Positions 8,416 through 17,523 of a DNA stretch of 64,000 bases are shown here, one piece after another. The stretch covers positions 6,660,001 to 6,724,000 of the forward strand of contig NZ_CP139247.1 in assembly GCF_034087045.1 (NCBI RefSeq), in the 5' to 3' direction. A model generated the notes under the pieces. That model was given only the letters and a program-made list of their open reading frames with translations, did no database searches and was not told the origin of the DNA. The stretch is from Chitinophaga sancti (GTDB lineage: Bacteria > Bacteroidota > Bacteroidia > Chitinophagales > Chitinophagaceae). The translations under genes were made by a program, and so were the position numbers. Position 1 is the stretch's first letter, and the number at the start of each line of letters is the position of its first letter.

Positions 8416-9468
8416 ATGATACAACGCATTTTATTTTCGCTGCTCATGCTATGCAGCCTGCAGACCTTTGCACAGGACCTTGTCGACTACAGGGCCAATC
8501 ATCCTTATATCCAATACACCGGCCGTATTTTTAAGAGCAGTTTTGTGACATATCGCTTCTGGCAGCCAGGGGTATATATCCGTGCGAAATTTAGCGGCAC
8601 CTACTGCAATATTGTGATTGATGACGAAGTATTGAATAACCAGCACAATTACCTGGCTATTCAGATTGACAATCAACCTCCTCAAAGGGTGCAGACCACG
8701 GCAAAGCGCAATGTGATCAAAGCCGCCTCCAACCTGCGTGACGGAGAGCACATCATCACTATCTGTAAAAATACAGAAGCAGGTATCGGTTACCTGGAGT
8801 TTATCGGTTTCCAGTGTAAAAAGCTCATTCCCATCACGGCTACTCCATCGCGAAGACTTGAATTTATTGGGAATTCAATTACCTGTGGTACGGGGAGTGA
8901 TCAATCTACCTTCCCCTGTGGACAGGGGCAATGGTATGATCAGCACAATGCCTACATGAGTTACGGACCATTGACGGCACGCGCACTGGATGCACATTGG
9001 ATGCTGTCTTCCGTGTCTGGCATTGGGTTGATCCATAGCTGCTGTGATATGAAGATCACTATGCCGCAGGTGTTTGATAAGATCAACATGCGGGATAATA
9101 GCCAGCAATGGGATTTTAATAAATATCAGCCACATGTGGTGACGGTATGTCTTGGGCAGAATGATGGTAAGCAGGATTCCACTACCTATTGTAATGCCTA
9201 CCTGAGGTTCATTCGTACCTTGAGAGGGCATTATCCAAATGCCAGTATTGTTTTGTTGAGCAGTCCGATGGCAGATGCAGACCTGAGTGCAGTATTGAAG
9301 TCTTATATTAAGAGGATCGTGGCCGCCAGTGGTGATAAGAATGCATCTTATTATTTCTTTTCGAAAAGATACCATGGTGGGTGTGGAGATCATCCTACAC
9401 TGGAAGAGCATCAGCTGATTGCCAAAGAGCTGACGGCGTATATTAAGAAACTGAAAGGATGGAATTAA
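8416..9468 (+). CDS. SGNH-fold carbohydrate esterase, CE2-like (acetyl-xylan/glucomannan deacetylase type)
   Basis: A secreted 350-residue esterase with a signal peptide ending QTFAQ. The N-terminal part (about 25-140) matches the small jelly-roll domain found before the SGNH domain in CE2 enzymes. The hydrolase domain has block I GNSITCG (catalytic Ser), block III CLGQNDG, and a C-terminal DHPTLEEHQ block with the catalytic His. CE2 enzymes remove O-acetyl groups from plant polysaccharides; that substrate is inferred from family. The gene converges on a cellobiose 2-epimerase gene and shares a terminator with it. Confidence 0.85.
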   Translation: MIQRILFSLLMLCSLQTFAQDLVDYRANHPYIQYTGRIFKSSFVTYRFWQPGVYIRAKFSGTYCNIVIDDEVLNNQHNYLAIQIDNQPPQRVQTTAKRNVIKAASNLRDGEHIITICKNTEAGIGYLEFIGFQCKKLIPITATPSRRLEFIGNSITCGTGSDQSTFPCGQGQWYDQHNAYMSYGPLTARALDAHWMLSSVSGIGLIHSCCDMKITMPQVFDKINMRDNSQQWDFNKYQPHVVTVCLGQNDGKQDSTTYCNAYLRFIRTLRGHYPNASIVLLSSPMADADLSAVLKSYIKRIVAASGDKNASYYFFSKRYHGGCGDHPTLEEHQLIAKELTAYIKKLKGWN

Positions 9469-9528
9469 AATAAAACATTCATGAAAGGGGGAATTCACCA
9501 ACGGGGAATGAAAACCATTTTCAGAGAA

Positions 9529-9555
9529 AAAGGCCGGCTAATCATGCCGGCCTTT
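9529..9555. terminator. Bidirectional terminator between esterase and epimerase
   Basis: AAAGGCCGGC (9529-9538) pairs with GCCGGCCTTT (9546-9555) around a 7-nt loop. It lies between two converging genes and can serve both. Confidence 0.85.
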
Positions 9556-9570
9556 ATGTTCATATACGTG

Positions 9571-10743
9571 TTAAACAATTCGGTGAATGAGTTCCAGACA
9601 CGCCCTGCTATTGTGATAAGGACATTTCCAGAACCCGGCTTTATCTTGTCCGGGCATGATTGTCAATGTTTCTGTTACGCCCCAGTACCACTCTCCTTTT
9701 TCCGTGTCGATGATGTATTTTTTTACAAATGTCCAGGTATCTAAAGAATAGTGTAAATATTTTTCCTCCCCACTTAGTTGCCAGGCGTTGAAAAATCCCA
9801 CCATTGCTTCTGCCTGTACCCACCAGTGTTTTTCTTTATTGTCATCTTCATATTGCAAACCTCCGTTCTCTTCTACACCGGCGATGGTAGCATGGGCCAT
9901 TAGGATGGCGTTTTCTTTCACTTTGTTTAAAAGGGGCTCATCTGCCAACACCTCTGCTGCATCGTGCAACAGCCAGGATGTTTCTATGTCATGGCCATAA
10001 GAAACGACGTTTGATTCCGGCTCCCAGGCGGTATCGAAGAACAGGATCTGCTGGTGGGTGGCAGGATGAATGATCTTATTTAAAAAGAGTTCGATGAGTT
10101 CCTCTATTTTTTTATGCAATTCCGCGTCCGGCCAGATACGATACAGATTGGTATAAGCTTCCAATACATGTAGATGCGTATTCATGGTTTTGGCTGCATT
10201 GTCATCTTTTGCACTCAGGCGCAAGTCTGATATAGGCCCCCATTCCCTGGAAAATGCTTCGTAGTATCCCCCGTTTACAGGATCATAACTATGCGCTTCC
10301 AGCAATCGATATACATCAATGGCCCAATCTAATACCTCTTTTGAAGGTTGAATGGCATAGTACTCACTTAAGGCATAGATCAGAAAAGCTTGTCCATATA
10401 CCTGTTTCCGTGTTTCCAGCGGTTCGCCTGTGGCGGTTACCGACCAATATATGCCACCGTATGCAGGATCATTGAAGTGAGTACGTAAGTACCGGTATGC
10501 TCTGTCTGCCAGTGCTAAAAAGTGTGGTTGTGGATCGAATTTATATGCGGCGGCAAAGGTCCACAATATGCGGCTATTCAGCACTGCACCTTTGGGACTT
10601 CCCTGCAATACGACATTGTCGTTGTTTATTGCCCCATAAAATCCCCCATCTTGTATATCAACTGTAAATTGTTGCCAGTAGCGGAGGATATCGTATAACG
10701 CTGTTGTAACCTCCTGCCTGTAAGCCGCTAGTCGCTTGTCCAT
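9571..10743 (-). CDS. Cellobiose 2-epimerase (AGE superfamily)
   Basis: This enzyme family converts the reducing-end glucose of beta-1,4 disaccharides to mannose, which feeds mannan or cellulose breakdown. The 390-residue protein is an (alpha/alpha)6 barrel. Visible family segments are NDNVVLQGSPKGAVLNSRIL, RKQVYGQAFLIYALSEY, SYGHDIETSWLLHDAAEVL with a conserved His, and WWVQAEAMVGFFNAW. No signal peptide is present, so it acts in the cytoplasm. I chose ATG 10743; the frame can be extended to a TTG at 10776, but the ATG gives the usual family length. An N-acylglucosamine 2-epimerase is the main alternative; the sequence fits the disaccharide epimerases better. Confidence 0.88.
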   Translation of the reverse strand: MDKRLAAYRQEVTTALYDILRYWQQFTVDIQDGGFYGAINNDNVVLQGSPKGAVLNSRILWTFAAAYKFDPQPHFLALADRAYRYLRTHFNDPAYGGIYWSVTATGEPLETRKQVYGQAFLIYALSEYYAIQPSKEVLDWAIDVYRLLEAHSYDPVNGGYYEAFSREWGPISDLRLSAKDDNAAKTMNTHLHVLEAYTNLYRIWPDAELHKKIEELIELFLNKIIHPATHQQILFFDTAWEPESNVVSYGHDIETSWLLHDAAEVLADEPLLNKVKENAILMAHATIAGVEENGGLQYEDDNKEKHWWVQAEAMVGFFNAWQLSGEEKYLHYSLDTWTFVKKYIIDTEKGEWYWGVTETLTIMPGQDKAGFWKCPYHNSRACLELIHRIV

Positions 10744-10867
10744 AGTCTTTTGAAAAACGTGGTACTGTTTCTTCAAAGCTAGGGTTATTCCGGATGCAGG
10801 AATAATACTTTTTTATCTAAATATTGACCCTAAAGGCATAGCGCGATGCCGTCATGTTTAGTATACC

Positions 10868-10932
10868 AAAAGGTCACTAAAAGGTCACTTCAATATCCCC
10901 TGGATAATGAGGTGACCTTTTGGTGACCTTTT
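10868..10932. repeat. Doubled inverted repeat built from four AAAAGGTCAC units
   Basis: Two direct AAAAGGTCAC units (10868-10877, 10879-10888) face two GTGACCTTTT units (10912-10921, 10923-10932) across a 23-bp spacer. The arms could form a 21-bp stem with one T-G wobble. It lies downstream of the small YtxH-like gene and about 125 bp upstream of the epimerase gene, so it may be a terminator for the first or a multi-site operator for the second. Confidence 0.7.
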
Positions 10933-10969
10933 AATGTACTTGTTGTACTATAGCTTGCCTATAGTCTGA

Positions 10970-11173
10970 CTAAGACTCCATATGCTCATGAATCATATTA
11001 TTTACTTTTTTGCGGGTTTTGCGCAAATGTTTTTTTGCCAGACGACGACCTTCGTCTGCGGTATCATTCAATTCGTCCAGGATCTGTTCTGCACGACTTC
11101 TGTTAGTCAGATAATAAATTACACCTGCTGCTGCTGCACCAACAATAGTGGCTGCTATTAATGCCTTTTTCAT
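10970..11173 (-). CDS. Small YtxH-like membrane protein
   Basis: A 67-residue protein with an N-terminal membrane segment rich in Ala and Gly (ALIAATIVGAAAAGVIYYL) followed by a basic, helical cytoplasmic tail (RRLAKKHLRKTRKKVNNM). This is the pattern of YtxH-type proteins, often stress-related, with no known enzymatic function. It diverges from a small membrane-protein gene. Function not determined. Confidence 0.75.
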   Translation of the reverse strand: MKKALIAATIVGAAAAGVIYYLTNRSRAEQILDELNDTADEGRRLAKKHLRKTRKKVNNMIHEHMES

Positions 11174-11236
11174 ATCTCTGCTTTTTTGGTTCCTTAGAGA
11201 TAATACAAGAGTTATACCAATTGATGCCAGATTTTT

Positions 11237-11244
11237 TATTTTTG
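11237..11244 (+). promoter_or_regulatory. -7 promoter box TATTTTTG
   Basis: Matches TAnnTTTG exactly and lies 20 nt before the ATG at 11265, which supports that start over the longer open frame beginning at 11148. No -33 TTTG is seen at the usual distance. Confidence 0.45.
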
Positions 11245-11264
11245 CCCCTCAATCAAAATCAACA

Positions 11265-11684
11265 ATGGCTGAAACCACCATTTCGCAGGAGAAAAATCCT
11301 GTTTACAGCATTCCCCTTAAATACCGGCAGATGGAGAACCTGCACATCGTTTTCTGGTTGCTCAAAGATATCAGCTGGTGCATGGCATGGCCTGTATTAG
11401 GGATTATCATGATCTTTCCAACGCTGATCATTTCTATTGTGATTGCCTGGCGTACACGGCAGTTTATGTCTGAGCTCTGCCATAATCTGGCCATTACTGT
11501 GTGGATTACAGCGAATTCTTACTGGATGATCAGTGAGTTTATGCATTTCGATACGGAGATCCTCTTTGGAAGTATTACTTACAAGCATCTGACACTGATT
11601 CCCTTTTTGATGGGGGTGGTGATCCTGGCTTATTATTATTTCTGGCATAAGCCAAAGCACCCTGAGGAGCAGGAAACGATGTAA
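11265..11684 (+). CDS. Small integral membrane protein, function unknown
   Basis: A 139-residue protein with about four membrane segments: residues near VFWLLKDISWCMAWPVLGII, IFPTLIISIVIAW, LAITVWITANSYWMISEF, and LIPFLMGVVILAYYYFW. The C-terminal tail is short and acidic (HPEEQET). It resembles uncharacterised Bacteroidota membrane proteins; I cannot name a function. The start at 11265 is supported by a TATTTTTG box just upstream. Confidence 0.7.
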   Translation: MAETTISQEKNPVYSIPLKYRQMENLHIVFWLLKDISWCMAWPVLGIIMIFPTLIISIVIAWRTRQFMSELCHNLAITVWITANSYWMISEFMHFDTEILFGSITYKHLTLIPFLMGVVILAYYYFWHKPKHPEEQETM

Positions 11685-11749
11685 TTTCTTTTTAAGAGGA
11701 AAATACTTCAAAATGAAAATGGATTTGTAACCAGGGTGCTCCGGCTCAA

Positions 11750-12787
11750 TCATTTCGAAGGCAGGAAAAAATCAAACGGCGCATCTCTGTCACACGTCAA
11801 CGTACCATTTTCAAACTTCAGTTCAGCTACCTCGATGCTGGAACGGCGGATAGAGTAAGGTTGTATGCCATCTTCATTCACCGGACTTTCGCTATGTACT
11901 TTTCTGCCGGGGTGGGTGAAGTAGATCACGTATGCCTGATCGCCGGTAACTACCACATCGCCATGTGCACCGGTAGGGGTATCGTCTTTTCGATTGCCGG
12001 GAACGTCGAGGATTAATCCCTGCCTGGTCCAGGTATTCAGATCGTCAGATCGGTATACACGCATGCCATGCCATTCATCGGTGACCATCCAGTAGTAATC
12101 TTTGAAGCGGAATACTTTGGGACCTTCATGTCCGGTGCCGCCGATGGCTGGTTTGGTACTGGCGTAGGTCCATTTATTCAGGTCCTTGCTACTGGCCATC
12201 ATGGTGTTTGAGCCATGATCTTCATCTTTGAACCAGATGCGCCAGGTCTTGTCCGGGAGTTGGTATAGCGTAGGATCGATCACTTTTTCGGAGGTGAGTT
12301 GGGGGAAGCCTTCGAACTTCCAGTCCCACATATCTTTGCTGGTGTAATGTGCGATGCGGGCATGACCTCCCCAGTTGCTACGAACGCCCTGAATGTAGGC
12401 GACGAACATATGGTAAGTACCGTTGTTGTAAACGACGTCGGGGGCCCAGAAGGTGTTTTCGCCTTTTTCGAATTCAAGGTTCAGGGCCCCTCTATATACC
12501 CAGGTATGACCGTTGTCTTTTGATTCGGCAATACCGATTTTGCTGCCGTAGCAATAGGCCACGTTTTCAGCGTCGACGCTGGCACGGCGCTGGGTGTAGA
12601 GTATCCACCAGGCTTTTTCTTTATCGTTCCAGATGAGTGTAGGGTCGGCGGCGCCATCGAAAATGGGGTCGCGGTAGAGAGGTGCAGGTGCGGTGTGGAT
12701 GAGTTTTGTTTGGGCGCAGCTGTTGAGTACAGGCAGGGCTGTAGCTAATGTTAAAGCCAGATAAAGTTTATACATAGTGGAACGCAT
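11750..12787 (-). CDS. Glycoside hydrolase, GH43-like five-bladed beta-propeller lipoprotein
   Basis: A 345-residue extracytoplasmic glycosidase. The N-terminus is a lipoprotein signal ending LNSCAQ. The propeller shows the three acidic positions expected in clan GH-F enzymes: Asp in GAADPTLIW, Asp in VIDPTLYQLPD, and Glu in GGTGHEGPKVF. GH43-type enzymes usually release arabinose or xylose; the exact substrate is not visible. The ATG at 12787 was chosen over the longer frame (to 12835) because it places the signal peptide at the N-terminus and leaves a 44-bp gap after the SusD gene. It is the last gene of a leftward ECF sigma-FecR-SusC-SusD operon, so its product probably acts on the glycan that the SusCD pair imports. 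Confidence 0.85.
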   Translation of the reverse strand: MRSTMYKLYLALTLATALPVLNSCAQTKLIHTAPAPLYRDPIFDGAADPTLIWNDKEKAWWILYTQRRASVDAENVAYCYGSKIGIAESKDNGHTWVYRGALNLEFEKGENTFWAPDVVYNNGTYHMFVAYIQGVRSNWGGHARIAHYTSKDMWDWKFEGFPQLTSEKVIDPTLYQLPDKTWRIWFKDEDHGSNTMMASSKDLNKWTYASTKPAIGGTGHEGPKVFRFKDYYWMVTDEWHGMRVYRSDDLNTWTRQGLILDVPGNRKDDTPTGAHGDVVVTGDQAYVIYFTHPGRKVHSESPVNEDGIQPYSIRRSSIEVAELKFENGTLTCDRDAPFDFFLPSK

Positions 12788-12831
12788 GATTATAAGCGTG
12801 CGAATTACAAATAATCCGGGAGATATTATAA

Positions 12832-14331
12832 TCATTTATTCCACCATACAGGTATCATCCAGTCATTGCTCCCTCCCAGCCTGTCTATCGCTTCCTGGTA
12901 ATGTACAGGATTTGATGTGGCCTCTGTAGCAGGATAGAATAACCGCTTGGGCTGATGGCCGCCGGTTTCAGACTCCCCATCTATGTCTACTATCGTGTTC
13001 AATTCAGGATAGCCAGTTCTACGTTGGTTCGCAAAAGCCTCATATCCATTTGGAAATAACGCTACCCATTTCTGCATACTGATAGCTTCTATTGCATTGG
13101 ATGGTAAAGCGTGTGTACCCACAAAACTATCGATCGCTCCACCAGATAACGGCGTCATACCCGGATACATTTCCAGTTGATGCATAGCCGCTTTCAAGCC
13201 TGACTGATAATGGGTATTGGCATCTCCGCCAATCCAGCCACGAACGGCTGCTTCTGCCAATAATAATTCTACTTCTGCATAGCCGAGATGTAACCATGCC
13301 CCTCCCTGTTGATAGAAAGGTGCATTGATGTGGCAATATTTATTCGCCTGTCCTACTATCTCACCGTTTTCACCTACAAAATCTGACCATTCCTCCCACC
13401 AGTAAAGGCCCGGTTGAATAGGAAGATAATTGGTAATGCTATCTGTATTTACAAAAAACAATCCTAAGCGGGGATCCTTTTCTGCTTTAAGATAATTGAC
13501 AAAGGTGGTTGTACCAATGGTATATTTATAAGCACCTTCCTCCTGTAATGCCTGCGCATAGCCATTGCCACGAAGATCAGGGTAACTGTAGTCTTCATGT
13601 ATCATCACAAAATTATCATTATTGCTTTGCATCACGCCACCGGAAAATGCCGCCGCAGCCTGTGCCTGTGCCAATGTGGGATCAGCGGCAGACAGGCGCA
13701 TGGCAAGGCGTAGTTGTAGCGAACGGGCCATGCGCTTCCATTTGGTAAGATTACCATTGTAGACAATATCATTGAGGATGACCGGCTTACGATCATCAAA
13801 TTGTTGAATAGCGGCTTCCAGTTCTACAAAGAAATCTTTGTAAATCTCTTCCTGCTTATCGTAGACAGGGGTGTAAATTTTATCATAATAAGCAAGGCCT
13901 GCCTGAGAATAAGGGATATCACCATACGCATCTGTCAATAAAGAAAAGATGTATACTTTCAAAATGCGCGCAGCAGCTACATAGTTCACTTGTGTGCTAT
14001 CATCCTGATGTTGCTTCAACAGGTCTACCAGTTGTTTGATGCATTTACCATAATAGTTGGACCACATCAATCCATTGTAAAATTCATCTCTTATATACTT
14101 GCCACCTACACGCATACCATATGTACCACTTACATATTGCACCATTGGCTGGAATATATATAAGTTTGGATACCCCATTTCCCGGCCACCATCCAGCAGG
14201 TATGCAGCGGCAGTGAGTTGCTCTCCGGCTGCAATGGTAGTGTCATTGACAGGATCTGTATTTATGACGCCAAAATTTGTCGTACAGCTGCTACTCAAAA
14301 TTATTACAAGGCAATAATGATAAAACTTCAT
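12832..14331 (-). CDS. SusD/RagB-family glycan-binding outer-membrane lipoprotein
   Basis: SusD-like lipoproteins cap the SusC transporter and bind glycans at the cell surface. The 499-residue protein has a lipoprotein signal (LVIILSSSC). It shows the SusD-like type 2 features: a TPR-like helical N-terminal half and the segment RILKVYIFSLLTDAYGDIPY near residue 115-140. It starts 3 bp after the SusC gene and is followed by the GH43-like gene, so the three are one transcription unit. Ligand specificity cannot be read. Confidence 0.92.
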   Translation of the reverse strand: MKFYHYCLVIILSSSCTTNFGVINTDPVNDTTIAAGEQLTAAAYLLDGGREMGYPNLYIFQPMVQYVSGTYGMRVGGKYIRDEFYNGLMWSNYYGKCIKQLVDLLKQHQDDSTQVNYVAAARILKVYIFSLLTDAYGDIPYSQAGLAYYDKIYTPVYDKQEEIYKDFFVELEAAIQQFDDRKPVILNDIVYNGNLTKWKRMARSLQLRLAMRLSAADPTLAQAQAAAAFSGGVMQSNNDNFVMIHEDYSYPDLRGNGYAQALQEEGAYKYTIGTTTFVNYLKAEKDPRLGLFFVNTDSITNYLPIQPGLYWWEEWSDFVGENGEIVGQANKYCHINAPFYQQGGAWLHLGYAEVELLLAEAAVRGWIGGDANTHYQSGLKAAMHQLEMYPGMTPLSGGAIDSFVGTHALPSNAIEAISMQKWVALFPNGYEAFANQRRTGYPELNTIVDIDGESETGGHQPKRLFYPATEATSNPVHYQEAIDRLGGSNDWMIPVWWNK

Positions 14332-14334
14332 CTT

Positions 14335-17300
14335 TCAAAATTTTGCATGCAGGGTGATACCATAGGCACGACGGGTAGGCAATGATCCATATTCAAAGCC
14401 CTGCCCATCGCCACTATTATAACTGGATTCAGGATCAATATTGGGTACATGTTTACTTAATGTAAGCAGGTTGCGGGCAACCACTGATACAGATACTTCA
14501 TTCAAAATCCTGTACCCCAGCGTGAGTTCGCGGATCTTTACCATACCTGCATCGTATACAAAAGGTTCGGGAATATTTTCTGTCACTCTTTTCCAGTAGG
14601 TTTCAGGATTTACATATCGATCTACCTGTTCGTATTGTGGTCTGTTCAAACCTACTATTTTTACGCCTTTTACACGCAATCCTCCCGTAGGTGTCCAATC
14701 TGCTGATGATACCCCGGCAGCGATCCTTTCTTTTTCTGATCTGGCCCAGCCTTCTCTGCCTGCCAGCGTACCTTTCTGTTGGCCATTTTGATAGGCAAGT
14801 AAGTTCGTCATGGAGAATATCTTACCTCCTTGTTTGATATCTAACAGGACAGCGCAGGACCAGCGGCGATAAGTGAATGTATTTGTGAGACCTCCGATCC
14901 AATTATACTGTGCACTACCAAGGTTGTAATCGGTAGCAGTATATTGAGGTAAATAATTTGCATCCAGTACCATCTGCCCATTCTCATCACGAAGAAATTT
15001 CTTGCCGGTGATCATACCATAGGCGGATCCGGTTTTTGCAATAATACTGGCATTGCCCCAGCGAGCGGAAGCAAGGGTGTAGTAGTCGGAGACCAATGAG
15101 CTAAGGGAAATGATCTTATTCCTGTTGCGGGCAAAGCTGGCGTTCACCTGCCATTTAAAATCTTTGGTGCATATAGGTCGTCCTCCCAGTGAGATCTCCA
15201 AACCCTGGTTGGATACATCTCCTGAATTGATAACTGCACTGGTGTAACCACTGGTTGGTGAAATAGGTGCATTCAATATCTGGTTCCTTGTATTGGAATG
15301 GTACCATGTCAGATCCAGGTTAATGCGGTTATCAAAAAACACCATGTTCAGTCCTGTTTCATAAGAACGGCTGATACTTGGTTTCAGGTTTTTATAAGGT
15401 ACTTTATCTGTTGCCACGCCACCAATGAGATAGCCACCCACACTGGGGATATCGGGATTCGTGGCATACGTGAGTGCTGTCTGATAAGGGGCGATGGCAT
15501 CTGTACCTGTCTGGGCAATACTTGCTCTCAGTTTTCCAAAAGATAATATTGCACTGGACGGTAATAATGAAGAGAACACAAAGCTTGCAGATGCAGAAGG
15601 ATAAAAATAGGCATTTTGCCCGGCGGACAATGTAGAAGACCAGTCATTACGACCAGTCAGGTCGAGGTAAAGAATGTCATCATACCCCATGGTGACGCCT
15701 CCGTAAACGGAGTTGATCCGCTTTCTGTACAATTGATGGCTGCTCAGTTGTGTCTGAAAATTATTGAGATTTTTAACGCCTCGTGTTTTCATATTTCTAC
15801 CAGTTACATTGCGCACCTCTTCTGTATAATCCATTCTATTGGTACCCGCATTTATTTCGAGAGAGAACCTGTTCCATTTTTTATGATAATTGACTAAAAG
15901 ATCGGAGTTGGTTTCCTGCAGATTCCGGTGCAGGAGTGCGATCCCACCTGTTGTATAATAAGGTGTGGAATATTGCATAAACTCAGTAAATGCAAAACGG
16001 GAATAATCCGTACCTGTACGTCCCTGAATATATAACCCCGGCCACAACTGGTATTTCAATAAGAGGAATCCGATAAAGCGGCGCTGGGTGCTGTTGTTGG
16101 GTTGTTCATTTATAGCCCAGTAAGGATTGACCTGATAGGCATTGTTATTCCAGTTGATATAATCGCCGGCGGAATCTTTGTATTTTTTGAGCCAGTTGAT
16201 ATCGATATTGGGAGCAATGCCACTCAGTACATATCCAATATTATTCGGGTTGTCAGAGAGTGCAGGGCGGTTAAAAACATCTTCGGAAAGATAAGTTCCT
16301 TTGGCATCAAGCATCAGTTTTGAAGACAGCCTGGCTGTACCTCTCATGGAAATATGATGACGATCAAGTTTACTACGGGGAATAATATCATTGTTTCTCA
16401 CATTCGTATAGGTAGCCCGTAACTGGGCTTTGTCTGTACCTGTAGATAATGAGACGGAATTGGTAAGTATCAGCCCTTTTCGAAAAAACTTACTGATAGC
16501 ATTACCTGCATTCACGTAAGGAACTTTTCTGCCATCCCAGATCACGACCGTGCTGTCTTTATTCATTTTTGGCCCCCAGCTTTTCTGTGCATCCACTCGG
16601 GCAGTAGAAATATCTTTTGGTAAAAAGCCATCCTGACCACTACCATATTCATGCTGGAAGTCGTAACTATCATTCAGTTTTTCAACAAGCATATTGGTGG
16701 TGTAATCTACCGAAAGACCTTTGTTTCCTTTCTTTGTTGTAATAATAATCACACCATTTGCAGCGCGACTACCATACAATGCGGAAGCGGAACCGCCTTT
16801 TAAAATGGAGATGCTGGCTATTTCATCAGGATTGATAATGGAAGTCCCATCACCTAAATCATACCCTCCATATTTATCTGCCTGACCGGGAGACGAATTA
16901 TTGACAGGAATACCATCTATTACAAACAAAGGCGTATTATCACCACCTATAATTTTCAATCCTCTCAGGGTCACTTTGGCCGATCCTCCTACTCCGCTAT
17001 TGACAGGTGTGATATTCAATCCGCTTACTTTTCCGGATAGTGTACTGACCGGATTTATCGTAAAAGTTTGCGGTCCCAGGTCGGCGTAGGCATAGCCTAA
17101 AGATCTTTGTTGTCTGCTGATACCCAATGCGATGATCACGACCGGGGTGATATCAATAATATGGGGTGGCGGGGTTACAAGCACAGGCACCTGTTTTTTC
17201 AGGATCACAATCTGTTTGCCTATGAATCGTAATTCATACAGAGAAGATGGAAAAATAACGTCTAAAATGGTCTTTAAAGGCACATTATCCCAATGGATGG

Positions 17301-17490
17301 TAATGCGGTCATTCACTTCGATGACTTCATTGCGATAAGCAAATAGAACACCTGCCTGTTTTTCTATGAGATGGAGTACGGAAATGATGGGTTCATTCAC
17401 CACATGAATGGTTAATTTTTCCTGCGCTTTTACGCAGTGGCACATAACGAGGAACAGGGTGAGTAAACAGCAAATGGCTTTGGTTTTCAT
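14335..17490 (-). CDS. SusC/RagA-family TonB-dependent transporter with STN domain but no carboxypeptidase-like domain
   Basis: This outer-membrane beta-barrel imports glycans using TonB energy. The 1051-residue protein has a signal peptide (1-22) and an STN domain (about 23-95), the part that contacts a FecR-type anti-sigma factor. The plug carries the SusC hallmarks VTLRGLKIIGGDNTPLFVID and GSASALYGSRAANGVIIITT. A 22-strand barrel follows, ending in Phe. In most SusC proteins a CarbopepD_reg-like domain of about 80 residues lies between STN and plug. Here only a short linker (PPPHIIDITPVVIIALGISR) is present, though the motif before the plug is retained. The STN domain matches the FecR and sigma genes immediately upstream. 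Confidence 0.94.
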   Translation of the reverse strand: MKTKAICCLLTLFLVMCHCVKAQEKLTIHVVNEPIISVLHLIEKQAGVLFAYRNEVIEVNDRITIHWDNVPLKTILDVIFPSSLYELRFIGKQIVILKKQVPVLVTPPPHIIDITPVVIIALGISRQQRSLGYAYADLGPQTFTINPVSTLSGKVSGLNITPVNSGVGGSAKVTLRGLKIIGGDNTPLFVIDGIPVNNSSPGQADKYGGYDLGDGTSIINPDEIASISILKGGSASALYGSRAANGVIIITTKKGNKGLSVDYTTNMLVEKLNDSYDFQHEYGSGQDGFLPKDISTARVDAQKSWGPKMNKDSTVVIWDGRKVPYVNAGNAISKFFRKGLILTNSVSLSTGTDKAQLRATYTNVRNNDIIPRSKLDRHHISMRGTARLSSKLMLDAKGTYLSEDVFNRPALSDNPNNIGYVLSGIAPNIDINWLKKYKDSAGDYINWNNNAYQVNPYWAINEQPNNSTQRRFIGFLLLKYQLWPGLYIQGRTGTDYSRFAFTEFMQYSTPYYTTGGIALLHRNLQETNSDLLVNYHKKWNRFSLEINAGTNRMDYTEEVRNVTGRNMKTRGVKNLNNFQTQLSSHQLYRKRINSVYGGVTMGYDDILYLDLTGRNDWSSTLSAGQNAYFYPSASASFVFSSLLPSSAILSFGKLRASIAQTGTDAIAPYQTALTYATNPDIPSVGGYLIGGVATDKVPYKNLKPSISRSYETGLNMVFFDNRINLDLTWYHSNTRNQILNAPISPTSGYTSAVINSGDVSNQGLEISLGGRPICTKDFKWQVNASFARNRNKIISLSSLVSDYYTLASARWGNASIIAKTGSAYGMITGKKFLRDENGQMVLDANYLPQYTATDYNLGSAQYNWIGGLTNTFTYRRWSCAVLLDIKQGGKIFSMTNLLAYQNGQQKGTLAGREGWARSEKERIAAGVSSADWTPTGGLRVKGVKIVGLNRPQYEQVDRYVNPETYWKRVTENIPEPFVYDAGMVKIRELTLGYRILNEVSVSVVARNLLTLSKHVPNIDPESSYNSGDGQGFEYGSLPTRRAYGITLHAKF

Positions 17491-17523
17491 AATAGGCGAT
17501 ACAGTGGTCAGATTAGCTGACGG

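Noticed and set aside
8875..9501. 208-residue open frame on the minus strand
   Set aside because: Opposite to the CE2-like esterase catalytic domain, whose motifs are intact.
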